Positions 51,200 through 60,288 of a stretch of DNA of 64,000 nt are shown here, one piece after another. Each line of letters begins with the position of its first letter. Position 1 is the stretch's first letter. Under the pieces are notes generated by a model, which saw nothing but the letters and a program-made list of their open reading frames with translations, ran no database searches and was not told where the DNA came from. Origin of the DNA: an uncultured Pelagibacteraceae bacterium (lineage in GTDB: Bacteria; Pseudomonadota; Alphaproteobacteria; Pelagibacterales; Pelagibacteraceae); the NCBI GenBank assembly GCA_902594705.1, contig CACJNI010000001.1:248001-312000 (forward strand), written 5' to 3'. The position numbers were made by a program, and so were the translations under genes.

Positions 51200-52400
51200 T
51201 TTTATTTAAAATTAAAAAAAATAAGTAACTTAAAATGCATAAAAATAAAAAAATTGAAAAAGAAATTTGATAGCTCATTGTAATAGTAGCACCTAAATTT
51301 CTGGAAAAATCTATTATTAAACCAATTATCCATTGTACAAAAAAAGTACCAGAAAATAAAAATACATTAAATGAAGTTAAAGATTTTCCTGCTAGTTTAG
51401 TAGGAAAATTTAATGCTATTGCTGGTTGGGTTAAAGAAATTACTATTGATGATAAAATATAAAGAGTGAACATGGTTGCGCCAGCTTTGTCTCCCATTAT
51501 GACTATTAAAAATAAAATTATATAACTTACAGGAAGTGTAAATTTTACAATTCTCATACTTTCAATTCCCTTGGAAGATAGTTTTGGCAAAAAATATCCC
51601 CATATTAAAAAAGAAAAAAGCATAGTTACATTTATCCAAAATAAACCTGTCGCACTTTGTATTGCATCATAACCCGTTACATTTAGCATCCATGGGCCAG
51701 CCCACAATGTTTGTATTGCTTGAACACCTCCATAATTAAAAAATGCAAGCGGTACTAAGCTAATAAAGAATTTATTTTTCCATATGTGAGATAGATTTTG
51801 AAGATTATTATTTTGGTCTTCATCCCTCTTGGTTTCCCACGAAGGTATTAAAATTGATATTAATATTATGCTAATCAAAATTAAAGAGGCTATAATTAAA
51901 AAAATAGATCGCCAACCAATTATTGGTAATAAAATTTGAACTGGTAGAGTTGATGCAACAAATCCAAAATTTGCAACCATCAACATCCATGAATTTGCGC
52001 GTTGTTGATATTTTTCTTCAAACCATACTCTGTAACCAGTTAAAGGACCCATTAAACAAGCAGCAACACCTACACCAATGAAAATTCTAGAAATTAATAA
52101 ACCTGCAAAACTTTTAGCAAAAGCAAATGAAATAGTTCCAATAAGAGCAATGATTAATAAATATCCAATAACTTTTTTTGGACCAAATCTATCTAATAAC
52201 ATACCAGTAGGAATTTGCATGAGCGAAAACCCTAGAAAATATCCTCCAGCTAAAAGTCCAAGATTTGCGGCACTTAAATTGAATTCAGTTGAAAGAGCAG
52301 GTGTTAATGTTGCGGTAATTGATCTCAGTAAATTTGATATAAAAAAGCCAAAGGCAAATACAGAAAAAATTAGAATACTTTTATTTATTTTATTGATCAT
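51192..52400 (-). CDS. Major facilitator superfamily transporter
   Basis: Twelve-TM MFS permease of 402 residues. LGLLAGGYFLGFSLMQIPTG then LLDRFGPKKVIGY (near 67) give the typical TM2-TM3 loop motif GxxxDRxGxKk. SRIFIGVGVAACLMGPLTGY near 107 is the motif B-type arginine region of TM4. The TM6-TM7 loop is short and acidic/basic (WETKRDEDQNNN). No signature for a specific substrate. First gene of the minus-strand trio with the EamA transporter and hydrolase, and divergent from the gamma-glutamyltransferase gene with only 30 bp between start codons. Confidence 0.85.
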   Translation of the reverse strand: MINKINKSILIFSVFAFGFFISNLLRSITATLTPALSTEFNLSAANLGLLAGGYFLGFSLMQIPTGMLLDRFGPKKVIGYLLIIALIGTISFAFAKSFAGLLISRIFIGVGVAACLMGPLTGYRVWFEEKYQQRANSWMLMVANFGFVASTLPVQILLPIIGWRSIFLIIASLILISIILISILIPSWETKRDEDQNNNLQNLSHIWKNKFFISLVPLAFFNYGGVQAIQTLWAGPWMLNVTGYDAIQSATGLFWINVTMLFSFLIWGYFLPKLSSKGIESMRIVKFTLPVSYIILFLIVIMGDKAGATMFTLYILSSIVISLTQPAIALNFPTKLAGKSLTSFNVFLFSGTFFVQWIIGLIIDFSRNLGATITMSYQISFSIFLFLCILSYLFFLILNKNE

Positions 52401-52430
52401 TTATATTTTTTATGAAATTACAGTTCTATT

Positions 52431-54014
52431 ATGAATAATCATTCAACAAAAGATAAAGATGCCATTTCTTCAAATGGTATGGCCGCAACATCACATCCAA
52501 TAGCTACAGAAGAAGCTCTTAGAATATTGCAAAAAGGTGGAAATGCAGTGGATGCAGCTATTGCAGCTTCTGTTGTTCTGTCTGTTGCAGAGCCTAATGC
52601 CACAAGTATAGGTGGAGATTGTTTTGCAATAATAAAAATGAATGGCAAAGACCCTGTTTCATATAATGGATCAGGCATTGCTCCAGCAAAAGCAAATTTT
52701 GATTATTTCAAGGAAAAGAATATAGATAAAATTGGTTTAACAAGTCCTCACGCAGTAACTATTCCTGGTGCATTAGATGCTTGGAATTCAATTCATAATG
52801 ATTTTGGAAAACTCGATTTTGAGGAGTTGTTTCACAAAGGTATAGATATTGCAAAGAATGGTTTTAAAGTGACTAAAGTTGTTGCCAACGCCTGGAGCAA
52901 CGTATTTAATAAATTAAACGATAACCCATATTCTAGAAAACATATGCTAAATAATGGTAAAAGTTATCAATTTAATGAGGTAAATAAAAATCCTGCACTT
53001 GGAGAGACTCTCGAAAAAATTTCAAAAAATGGAGTTAAAGAATTTTATGAAGGATCAATTGCTGAAGATTTAGTTAAAACTTTAAAAGAGTTTGGGGGCT
53101 TACATACAATTGAAGATTACCATAACCAAAAAACTATTAAATCAGACACTTTATCAGATAGGTATAGAGATATTATCATACATCAATGTCCTCCGAGCGG
53201 ACCTGGAATAACAGTTTTAGTAATGATGAAATTATTAGAAAAGTTAGGTATTGAAAAATATGATGTGAATTCATTTGAAAGGTTCCATCTTGAAGCAGAA
53301 GTTACAAAACAGGCTTATAAACTTAAAGAAGAAAATATTGGTGATCCAGAATTTGTAGATTTAGATTTAAAAAAAATATTAAGTGAACAAAACATAGATA
53401 ATATCTCAAAAAATATATCTATTAATAGCTGCGCAGATGTAGGAGATCTAAATATTCCAAACCATCCTGAAACAGTTTATTTAAGTGTAGTAGACAGAGA
53501 TTTAAATGTAGTTTCAATAATAAATTCTGTCTGCTATGCTTTTGGTTCTGGAATAACAGGTGATAAATCTGGAGTGGTTCTTCACAATAGAGGAACTAAT
53601 TTTAGAGTTGAGGAAGGTCATCCTAATTGTATTCAAGGATTAAAAAGACCGCTACATACCATAATTCCTGGAATAGTTATGAACAACAAAGGAGAATGTG
53701 AATTATCTTATGGAGTAATGGGAGGACAATATCAACCTGTAGGACAAGTTCATGTTTTAAATAGCATTATTGATTATAAATTAACTCCTCAACAAGCTAT
53801 TTCATTTCCTAGAGCTTTCCATTTCAATAACATTTATAAATTAGAGAAAAGTATTGATGAAAAAATTTTTAATAATTTAAAAGAAGTCGGTCATAATGTT
53901 GAGTATATAGATGGTACTCATGGAGGTGGACAAGCAATTCAAATAGATAGAGAAAAAGGAAATTTAGTTGGCGGTTCAGATCCAAGAAAAGATGGATACG
54001 CAAAAGGTTATTAA
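52431..54014 (+). CDS. Gamma-glutamyltransferase-like Ntn-hydrolase, apparently cytoplasmic
   Basis: Member of the GGT family (autoprocessing N-terminal nucleophile hydrolases that hydrolyse or transfer gamma-glutamyl groups; related acylases cleave other amides). Residues ~15-65 (GMAATSHPIATEEALRILQK, GGNAVDAAIAAS) open the large subunit. The predicted new N-terminal catalytic threonine is Thr348 in NHPETVYLSVVDRD. AFGSGITG follows, with GVMGGQYQPVGQVHVLNSII near 430 and DPRKDGYAKGY at the end. Unlike E. coli GGT there is no signal peptide. It leads a three-gene unit with the acyl-CoA ligase (5-nt gap) and PanE-like reductase, so the natural substrate may be a gamma-glutamyl or acyl-amide intermediate; this is inference. 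Confidence 0.85.
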   Translation: MNNHSTKDKDAISSNGMAATSHPIATEEALRILQKGGNAVDAAIAASVVLSVAEPNATSIGGDCFAIIKMNGKDPVSYNGSGIAPAKANFDYFKEKNIDKIGLTSPHAVTIPGALDAWNSIHNDFGKLDFEELFHKGIDIAKNGFKVTKVVANAWSNVFNKLNDNPYSRKHMLNNGKSYQFNEVNKNPALGETLEKISKNGVKEFYEGSIAEDLVKTLKEFGGLHTIEDYHNQKTIKSDTLSDRYRDIIIHQCPPSGPGITVLVMMKLLEKLGIEKYDVNSFERFHLEAEVTKQAYKLKEENIGDPEFVDLDLKKILSEQNIDNISKNISINSCADVGDLNIPNHPETVYLSVVDRDLNVVSIINSVCYAFGSGITGDKSGVVLHNRGTNFRVEEGHPNCIQGLKRPLHTIIPGIVMNNKGECELSYGVMGGQYQPVGQVHVLNSIIDYKLTPQQAISFPRAFHFNNIYKLEKSIDEKIFNNLKEVGHNVEYIDGTHGGGQAIQIDREKGNLVGGSDPRKDGYAKGY

Positions 54015-54019
54015 TTTAA

Positions 54020-55528
54020 ATGAACTCTAGAATCGTTAGGAATATCATAGAATTACAAAATGATGATCGAATTGCAATAACATCTGAAAGTAGTTCTCCA
54101 CTAAAATTTATTGATTTAAAATCATTAATAGAGAGAATTTCAAAACAATTATCAGCTAATGGTATTAATAATAAAGATCGAGCAGCAATAGTTTTGCCAA
54201 ACGGTCCTTACATGGCAACTAGTTTTTTGGCGATTTCAAGCTACATGTCTGCTGCACCTTTAAACCCTAACTATAAATCTGAAGAATTCGAATTTTACCT
54301 AGAGGATTTAAAGCCAAAGATAGTGATTGTAGAGAAAAATTCTAAAAATCCAGTAGTAGGAGTCGCAAATAAATTAAAAATTCCTGTTTGCGAAGTAAAA
54401 TCAGACGGAAATACTTTAAGCGGTGATTTTAATCTTTTTGAAAAAAGCAGTGATTATATTTTGCCAGGCGAAGACCATGAGGCTCTTGTGCTGCATACTT
54501 CGGGCACTACATCAAGACCTAAGATTGTTCCATTAACAAATAAAAATATTTTTTCTTCGGCAGATAATATCTCCAAAAGTCTTAATTTAACTGATAAAGA
54601 TCATTGTCTAAATATTATGCCATTATTTCATATTCATGGCTTAATTGCAGTTCTTGCTGCATCTATGAAGGTAGGGGCATCTGTATGTGCAAGTAGTGGA
54701 TTTAATGCATTAAAATTTTTAGATAATGCAAAAAGAGAGAAAATAACTTGGTATTCTGGAGTACCAACAATGCATCAAGCAATATTGATGAGAGCAGATA
54801 AAAATCTAGAAACTGCTAAACAATTAAATCTTAGATTTTTAAGATCATCATCAGCATCTCTGCCTCCAGCTGTATTTGAAAAACTAAATGAGGTATTTAA
54901 TTGTCCAGTAATAGAAGCATATGGGATGACGGAAGCTACTCATCAAATGACCTCCAATCCATTACCGCCTAAGTCCCAAAAACCTGGATTTGTAGGAATT
55001 CCTGCTGGGCCAGAAGTTTGTATTATGGATACTAATAATAAGATTTTAAATCAAGGAGAAGAGGGAGAAGTTTGTATTAGAGGTGAAAATGTTACTTCTG
55101 GATATGAAAACAATGCAGATGCAAATAAAAATAGCTTTTCAAATGGTTGGTTTAGAACAGGAGATCAAGGATATTTTGATAAAGATGGTTATCTAAAAAT
55201 CTCCGGAAGATTAAAGGAAATAATTAATAAAGGTGGTGAAAAGATTTCACCTTTAGAAGTCGATAACATTCTTATGGATCATCCAAATATTGAGCAAGCT
55301 GTTTGCTTTGGATATGAAGATAAAATGCTTGGGGAGGATATAGCTACCGCAATAATCATAAAAGAAGGCATGAAGTGTACTGAAGATGATATAAAAATTT
55401 ATGCAAATGAAAAACTTGCGAAATTTAAAATTCCAAAGAAAATATTTTTTGTAAATGAAATTCCTAAAGGTGCAACAGGTAAATTACAAAGAAATACTTT
55501 AGCTAAAAAGTTTGGATTAGTGAACTAA
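54020..55528 (+). CDS. AMP-forming acyl-CoA ligase (oxalyl-CoA synthetase-like)
   Basis: ANL-superfamily adenylate-forming ligase of 502 residues. The A3 motif is LVLHTSGTTSRPKIVPLTN near 157. EAYGMTEATHQMTSNPLPP near 304 (A5) with the following PGFVGIPAGPEV resembles oxalate-CoA ligases more than fatty-acid ligases. GWFRTGDQGYFDKDGYLKI near 375 (A7) and the catalytic lysine in PKGATGKLQRNTL near 489 (A10) complete the set. It shares a base with the PanE-like gene. The acid could be oxalate or another short carboxylate; the neighbours do not decide it. Confidence 0.85.
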   Translation: MNSRIVRNIIELQNDDRIAITSESSSPLKFIDLKSLIERISKQLSANGINNKDRAAIVLPNGPYMATSFLAISSYMSAAPLNPNYKSEEFEFYLEDLKPKIVIVEKNSKNPVVGVANKLKIPVCEVKSDGNTLSGDFNLFEKSSDYILPGEDHEALVLHTSGTTSRPKIVPLTNKNIFSSADNISKSLNLTDKDHCLNIMPLFHIHGLIAVLAASMKVGASVCASSGFNALKFLDNAKREKITWYSGVPTMHQAILMRADKNLETAKQLNLRFLRSSSASLPPAVFEKLNEVFNCPVIEAYGMTEATHQMTSNPLPPKSQKPGFVGIPAGPEVCIMDTNNKILNQGEEGEVCIRGENVTSGYENNADANKNSFSNGWFRTGDQGYFDKDGYLKISGRLKEIINKGGEKISPLEVDNILMDHPNIEQAVCFGYEDKMLGEDIATAIIIKEGMKCTEDDIKIYANEKLAKFKIPKKIFFVNEIPKGATGKLQRNTLAKKFGLVN

Positions 55529-56547
55529 TGACTAAAATTTGTATATTTGGAGCGGGGTCTATTGGTGGATTTATTGCTACAAGTTTAAAAAAAACAAACG
55601 CACAAGTCTCTTTAATTGCTAGAGGAGAACATAAGAAAGCAATAGAGCAAAATGGATTAACTTTTATAAGAGATGATAATAAAGTTAATTTTAAATTTGA
55701 TGTAACAGACAATCCTAAAGATTTAGATGAACAAGATTTCATAATTATTTCTGTAAAAGCTAACGCTATTAGTAAAATTTCAGAAAGCTTAAAACCAATT
55801 ATGGGTAAAAAAACTTCAATTATATGCGCCATTAATGGATTGCCTTGGTGGTACTTTTATAAAGCTAATACGGGCACCAAATTAGACAATCAAATAGTTG
55901 AAAGTGTTGATCCAGGTGGAAAGATATGGCAAACTCTAGGACCTGAAAGAGCAATTGGTTGTGTAGTTTATCCAGCCTGTCAGATATTAGAGCCAGGTGT
56001 TATTAAACATAATGGTAATGGTGAACGATTTTCTCTAGGTGAACCAGATGGAACCAGATCAGAAAGACTAAAAATAATTTCAAGTTTATTCATAGAAGGG
56101 GGTTTAAAAGCTCCTCAGAAGAAAAATTTAAGAGACGAAATTTGGGTGAAACTGTGGGGAAACTGTTCGTTCAACCCAGTAAGTGCTCTAAAGAATAAGA
56201 CTATGGATGAGATGGGTAATGATCCAGAGACTTACAATTTAATAAAAGTTTTAATGCAAGAATGCCAACAAGTTGGGGAAAAAATTGGAGTTAAATTCAA
56301 TATATCAATTGAGGATCGAATTAAAGGCGGAGTCTCAATTATAGGCCATAAACCTTCGACAGCTCAAGATCTAAATGCTGGTAAACCATTAGAAATAGAT
56401 CCAATAATTGGTTCAATTATAGAAATTGCAAATAAGCTTGATTTAAATGTTCCAAAATTAAAAGAGATTAATGAAAAATTAAAGTCCAAGGCAGAAGACT
56501 TGGGTCTTTATACAAGATCAGAATTAATTGATAAATTAACAGTTTAA
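55528..56547 (+). CDS. 2-dehydropantoate 2-reductase-like dehydrogenase (PanE/ApbA family)
   Basis: NADP-dependent ketopantoate-reductase family protein of 339 residues. The Rossmann motif CIFGAGSIGGFIATSLKK is at ~4-21. FIIISVKANAISKI near 73, ICAINGLPWWYFYKA near 95 and the conserved lysine/asparagine region LWGNCSFNPVSALKNKTM near 210 follow. KPSTAQDLNAGKPLEID near 277 is the family's C-terminal signature (PSMxQDxxxGRxTEID). PanE would serve coenzyme A synthesis, but close paralogues reduce other 2-oxo acids, and the operon context (GGT-like enzyme, CoA ligase) makes a catabolic role equally possible. No gene symbol is assigned. Confidence 0.8.
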   Translation: MTKICIFGAGSIGGFIATSLKKTNAQVSLIARGEHKKAIEQNGLTFIRDDNKVNFKFDVTDNPKDLDEQDFIIISVKANAISKISESLKPIMGKKTSIICAINGLPWWYFYKANTGTKLDNQIVESVDPGGKIWQTLGPERAIGCVVYPACQILEPGVIKHNGNGERFSLGEPDGTRSERLKIISSLFIEGGLKAPQKKNLRDEIWVKLWGNCSFNPVSALKNKTMDEMGNDPETYNLIKVLMQECQQVGEKIGVKFNISIEDRIKGGVSIIGHKPSTAQDLNAGKPLEIDPIIGSIIEIANKLDLNVPKLKEINEKLKSKAEDLGLYTRSELIDKLTV

Positions 56548-59207
56548 AAATTTAGTGAAATATCTCTATGTATTGAATTACATTTAGACACATAGATAGC
56601 TTGCTCTTTTGTTAGTTTAGACTGCAACCTCAGTCCAATTGTTTCTTTGATTGCATTATTATATTCCTCAAGTTTTGGCATTAAGTTTTCTTTAGCATTT
56701 GCTCTCCAGCTAACTTCTTTATTGAATAACTGAACAACTTCTTTTGATTTTGTTCTAATCGCCATTGGATCAAGTTCGTCTGAGTCTACCATTGATAATA
56801 AATCATCTACACTATTTAAAAATTCATCCATTCCAGAGATCTCACTCAACTTGTCAAACAATCCATCCATAATTGTAACTGATCTTTCATATACTTTTGT
56901 ATTGCTTTCCATAGCTATAAAATAATCTAACTGTTTAATATCTTTTGATACTTCTTGAAGTTTTACTCCATCGTTTATGAACATTGCGAACTGATCAAGT
57001 AGATCGTATGCTTCGTCTACATTCTTTCTATATCTTTTTGTTGTTGTATTTTTAGCTTTATTTATTTTGTCGAACTCTGAATTCTTAGCTTGCCAAGTTT
57101 CTGGAATTGAGTTTTGAATTTCCTCAATTTCAAGTTTTACATCCTCAATTCTTAATTCTATTTTGTTTTTCTCATCTAATTCGTCATCATCTAAATTTCT
57201 AATCTCTGCTTTATATTTTTCTATTTTTTTATTTAATTTAAGTATTTTCTTTTGCTTCTTTCTAACAGTGAAATGCAGATCCCTATAATCAACAGCATAT
57301 GCGTTATATTCGACCTCAACTTTTTTTAATTTATCAACTAGAGCAAAAGTTCCTAATGCACTATCAAAATGATCTTCTAAAATTTCCATTTTATCGTCTG
57401 GCAGATTAGTTGGTGCCTCAGATTGGAATTTTAATATTGCATTTTTAATTGTCTCACCGTTTGAGTCAAATCTTGCAAATTTGTACTCTTGCAAACAGTA
57501 CTGTAGTTTAGGATTCATTGGTGGAGGAGCAACATTCGAAGTTAAATATACTCTATTTGGCAGATAATTTACTAAGCTAGGGTATGCACCGACTATTCCC
57601 AATCCTATAAGCTGAAGAATTATAAAAGGCACAACTCCTTTCCAAATATCAAGTGTTTTAACAATTTTTGGAGCTACACCTTTTAAATAAAAGAGTGCAA
57701 ATCCAAATGGCGGCGTTAAGAAGGAAGTCTGTAAGTTAACACCAATCATAACTCCCAACCAAACGGCTGTGACGTTGGCCCCTGTTTCAGCTAATAATAT
57801 TGGTGCAATTATTGGAACAACAACAACTGCGATTTCAATAAAGTCTAGGAAAAATCCTAGCAAGAAAATTACAATCATCACAACAACAAATTGTGTCCAA
57901 AAACCACCCGGTAAATCTTGTAAAAAGTCTCTTACTAATTCTTCTCCCCCAAAAGCTCTAAATCCTGAAGTAAGCATTGCTGCTCCTAAAAGGATAATAA
58001 ATACCATTGAAGTAGTAACACAAGTTTCTGTTACAACTTCTTTTAAAACATTTTCTGTTTTAAAAGTTCTCCAAAAACTCCAGCCTATTCCGTATACAAG
58101 TATGACCACAAAGAAAGCAGTTATAAAGATTGCACTTAAATCTCTTTCCTCCAAATTTTTTACATTTAATTCATAATTTGATGCAAAGAATGTAATTGGA
58201 ATTAGAGATCCAATAATTAAAATTAAAGGATAGAACGCACTTTTCTTTCCTTCATATAATCTATAACCAGCCATCAAAGTGGCACCAATTGCTCCGATTG
58301 AACCTGCTTGGTTTACAGTAGCAATACCCATTAAAATTGAACCTAATACAGCGAATATTAATGCAAGTGGTGGTATGATAATTACAACTACTCTTAACCA
58401 AAATTTTAAATCAAAATTTCCTTTAAATGGAACTGGCGGTGCAACACCTTTCTTTATTCTAGCAAAAATAAATACATAGATCATATAAAGAGCAACTAAG
58501 ACAAGGCCTGGCAAAAGTGCTCCTAAGAACATATCACCTGCACTTGATGAACCTACTCTAAATTCACCTGGCATATTAAATTCACCAGTTAAGGCTTTAT
58601 AATCATTTTGTCTTAAGTTGTTTGCAACATCAGATGCACTTGCCAACTGGTCAGCAATAATAATTAAAACAATTGATGGAGGAATAATTTGACCCAATGT
58701 TCCTGATGAACAAACTATTCCACTAGCAAGCTGTCTGTCATACTTGTTATTTAACATCGTCGGTAACGAGATTAGTCCCATCGCAATTACAGTTGCTCCA
58801 ACTATCCCAGTTGTTGCTGCTAATAGAGCCCCAACAAATATAACAGAAATTCCCAAACCACCAGGAATTGGTCCAAACAATTGGCCCATTGTTATTAATA
58901 AGTCTTCAGCAATTTTTGATTTTTGAAGCATAATTCCCATAAAAATAAATAAAGGAATTGCGATCAAAGTATCTGTTTCTACATCCCAGTAATTACTCCT
59001 AAAATTTGTAATACCAGCAACGAGCCATTCTATAGGTCCATCTACAGCAAAAAAGGCACTGGAGTCTCCCTCGAATATATAGCCAAAAAATGCAGCTAAA
59101 CCAATTGCAATTATAGCTGAACCAGGTAGTGCAAAAGCAACCGGGTAACCCGATGCAAGAGCAACTATCATTATCACAACTAGAACAGCTAAAAAGAATG
59201 TTTCCAT
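56544..59207 (-). CDS. dctM: TRAP transporter large permease DctM with ~330-residue C-terminal helical extension
   Basis: Large membrane subunit of a tripartite ATP-independent periplasmic transporter (substrate uptake driven by a Na+ or H+ gradient). Residues ~1-553 form the multi-TM permease; GPIPGGLGISVIFVGALLAATTG near 111 (split) and TLGQIIPPSIVLIIIADQLA near 176 are DctM signatures, and it is of the longer type annotated for mannitol/chloroaromatic or 2-oxoacid TRAP systems. After the last TM (near 545) comes a hydrophilic tail (554-887) rich in Lys, Glu, Asp and Leu with a probable coiled coil at ~645-702 (KKILKLNKKIEKYKAEI). I see no frameshift at the join. The tail is not part of standard DctM. 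Follows dctQ by 3 nt and converges with the PanE-like gene. Confidence 0.9.
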   Translation of the reverse strand: METFFLAVLVVIMIVALASGYPVAFALPGSAIIAIGLAAFFGYIFEGDSSAFFAVDGPIEWLVAGITNFRSNYWDVETDTLIAIPLFIFMGIMLQKSKIAEDLLITMGQLFGPIPGGLGISVIFVGALLAATTGIVGATVIAMGLISLPTMLNNKYDRQLASGIVCSSGTLGQIIPPSIVLIIIADQLASASDVANNLRQNDYKALTGEFNMPGEFRVGSSSAGDMFLGALLPGLVLVALYMIYVFIFARIKKGVAPPVPFKGNFDLKFWLRVVVIIIPPLALIFAVLGSILMGIATVNQAGSIGAIGATLMAGYRLYEGKKSAFYPLILIIGSLIPITFFASNYELNVKNLEERDLSAIFITAFFVVILVYGIGWSFWRTFKTENVLKEVVTETCVTTSMVFIILLGAAMLTSGFRAFGGEELVRDFLQDLPGGFWTQFVVVMIVIFLLGFFLDFIEIAVVVVPIIAPILLAETGANVTAVWLGVMIGVNLQTSFLTPPFGFALFYLKGVAPKIVKTLDIWKGVVPFIILQLIGLGIVGAYPSLVNYLPNRVYLTSNVAPPPMNPKLQYCLQEYKFARFDSNGETIKNAILKFQSEAPTNLPDDKMEILEDHFDSALGTFALVDKLKKVEVEYNAYAVDYRDLHFTVRKKQKKILKLNKKIEKYKAEIRNLDDDELDEKNKIELRIEDVKLEIEEIQNSIPETWQAKNSEFDKINKAKNTTTKRYRKNVDEAYDLLDQFAMFINDGVKLQEVSKDIKQLDYFIAMESNTKVYERSVTIMDGLFDKLSEISGMDEFLNSVDDLLSMVDSDELDPMAIRTKSKEVVQLFNKEVSWRANAKENLMPKLEEYNNAIKETIGLRLQSKLTKEQAIYVSKCNSIHRDISLNF

Positions 59208-59210
59208 AAT

Positions 59211-60200
59211 TTAATTTTTGACACCTTTTAAAATTTTGTGACTACTTTCCATAAAATAGCTAGTAAATTGAATTAACATCGTAACAGCAAAAACAGCTAG
59301 ATAAACAGCCATCAAATATAAAAGATAGAGACCATTGGATCCTTGTTGCGTAACTTCAAAAGCTACAACAGGACCATTTATAATGCTGGCTTTTCCGTTT
59401 AGACCTAAAAATATAACTATTAATGTAAGTGGTACTCCTAGAACTGCCGATCCAACCATATTTGTCCATGCCTTCTTTTTTTCACTAAAAGAAGAATAGA
59501 GTACGTCAACTCTTACGTGCCCTTCATGAATTAAAGCGTATGCACTAGCAAATAAATAAAGTGCAGCATACCAAAATCTAACTAGATCCCCTTGAAATGC
59601 TTGTTCGTATGAAAATATAAATCTTGATAATACGATTACGAATTCACTTACTACAACCAATACTGCTAGCCAAATAAAGCCAACTGATTTCGTAAAATAT
59701 CCAATCACGAAAGAAATTAATATTATTGGAAAGTGAATATAAGTAATTCTGACAGGGGCTTTAACCATCAATGCTTTTACCTCAGGACTGAAGATTGCTT
59801 CCCATAATCTTTCAACAACCATAAAAGATATAACAAAGTCAGCCACGCCAACTAAAAATACTGCCCAAAATGATGATCTAACAAGATATGCTGAAAATCT
59901 TGATAAAATTTTTGAATCTTGCTCTAAAGTTTGGCTATATGTTTTAAAAACATAAAAAACGACTGCAGCAATACAAATCAAATACAATCCAATTTGCATA
60001 TAACCATAATTTAAATCAGATCCCTCTAGAGCTTTTTTCTTATATCCAAACATCTCATGATGTGAAAAAATTTTTTTTATTCCAGGCCAATCACTCCAAA
60101 CTGTTAAAACATTATTAATAAGAAATGCTAAAGTAAAAGCTAAAACTGAATAACTGATTATTCTAAGATATAGAGAAAGATTTGAATTTTTTGTCACCAT
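59211..60200 (-). CDS. dctQ: TRAP transporter small permease DctQ, extended form
   Basis: Small membrane subunit of the TRAP transporter. At 329 residues it is about twice the usual DctQ length. The DctQ domain proper lies in the C-terminal half: LIHEGHVRVDVLYSSFSEKK near 222 is the family motif (GHVRVDxxY), flanked by four TM segments. The N-terminal half adds further TM segments (for example FAFLINNVL, around residues 17-28, and LYLICIAAVVFYVFK near 73). Such long DctQ proteins occur with the long DctM type. It is separated from dctP by an intrinsic-terminator-like hairpin and is joined to dctM by a 10-nt-or-less gap. Confidence 0.88.
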   Translation of the reverse strand: MVTKNSNLSLYLRIISYSVLAFTLAFLINNVLTVWSDWPGIKKIFSHHEMFGYKKKALEGSDLNYGYMQIGLYLICIAAVVFYVFKTYSQTLEQDSKILSRFSAYLVRSSFWAVFLVGVADFVISFMVVERLWEAIFSPEVKALMVKAPVRITYIHFPIILISFVIGYFTKSVGFIWLAVLVVVSEFVIVLSRFIFSYEQAFQGDLVRFWYAALYLFASAYALIHEGHVRVDVLYSSFSEKKKAWTNMVGSAVLGVPLTLIVIFLGLNGKASIINGPVVAFEVTQQGSNGLYLLYLMAVYLAVFAVTMLIQFTSYFMESSHKILKGVKN

Positions 60201-60235
60201 AGTATTTTAAAATACCTAAGTAATACTCGATTTTG

Positions 60236-60268
60236 TTTAAAAAAAAAGGGCCCAATTAAGGGCCCTTT
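60236..60268 (-). terminator. Intrinsic terminator/attenuator between dctP and dctQM
   Basis: A 9-bp perfect stem AAAGGGCCC/GGGCCCTTT (60245-60253 with 60260-60268) around a 6-nt AATTAA loop, followed on the minus strand by a run of T (complement of the A run 60239-60247). It lies just after the dctP stop and before dctQ. Partial read-through would give more binding protein than permease, as is common for such transporters. The stem is symmetric, but the T run exists only on the minus strand. Confidence 0.85.
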
Positions 60269-60288
60269 AATAACTAAATTTAGTTAGA

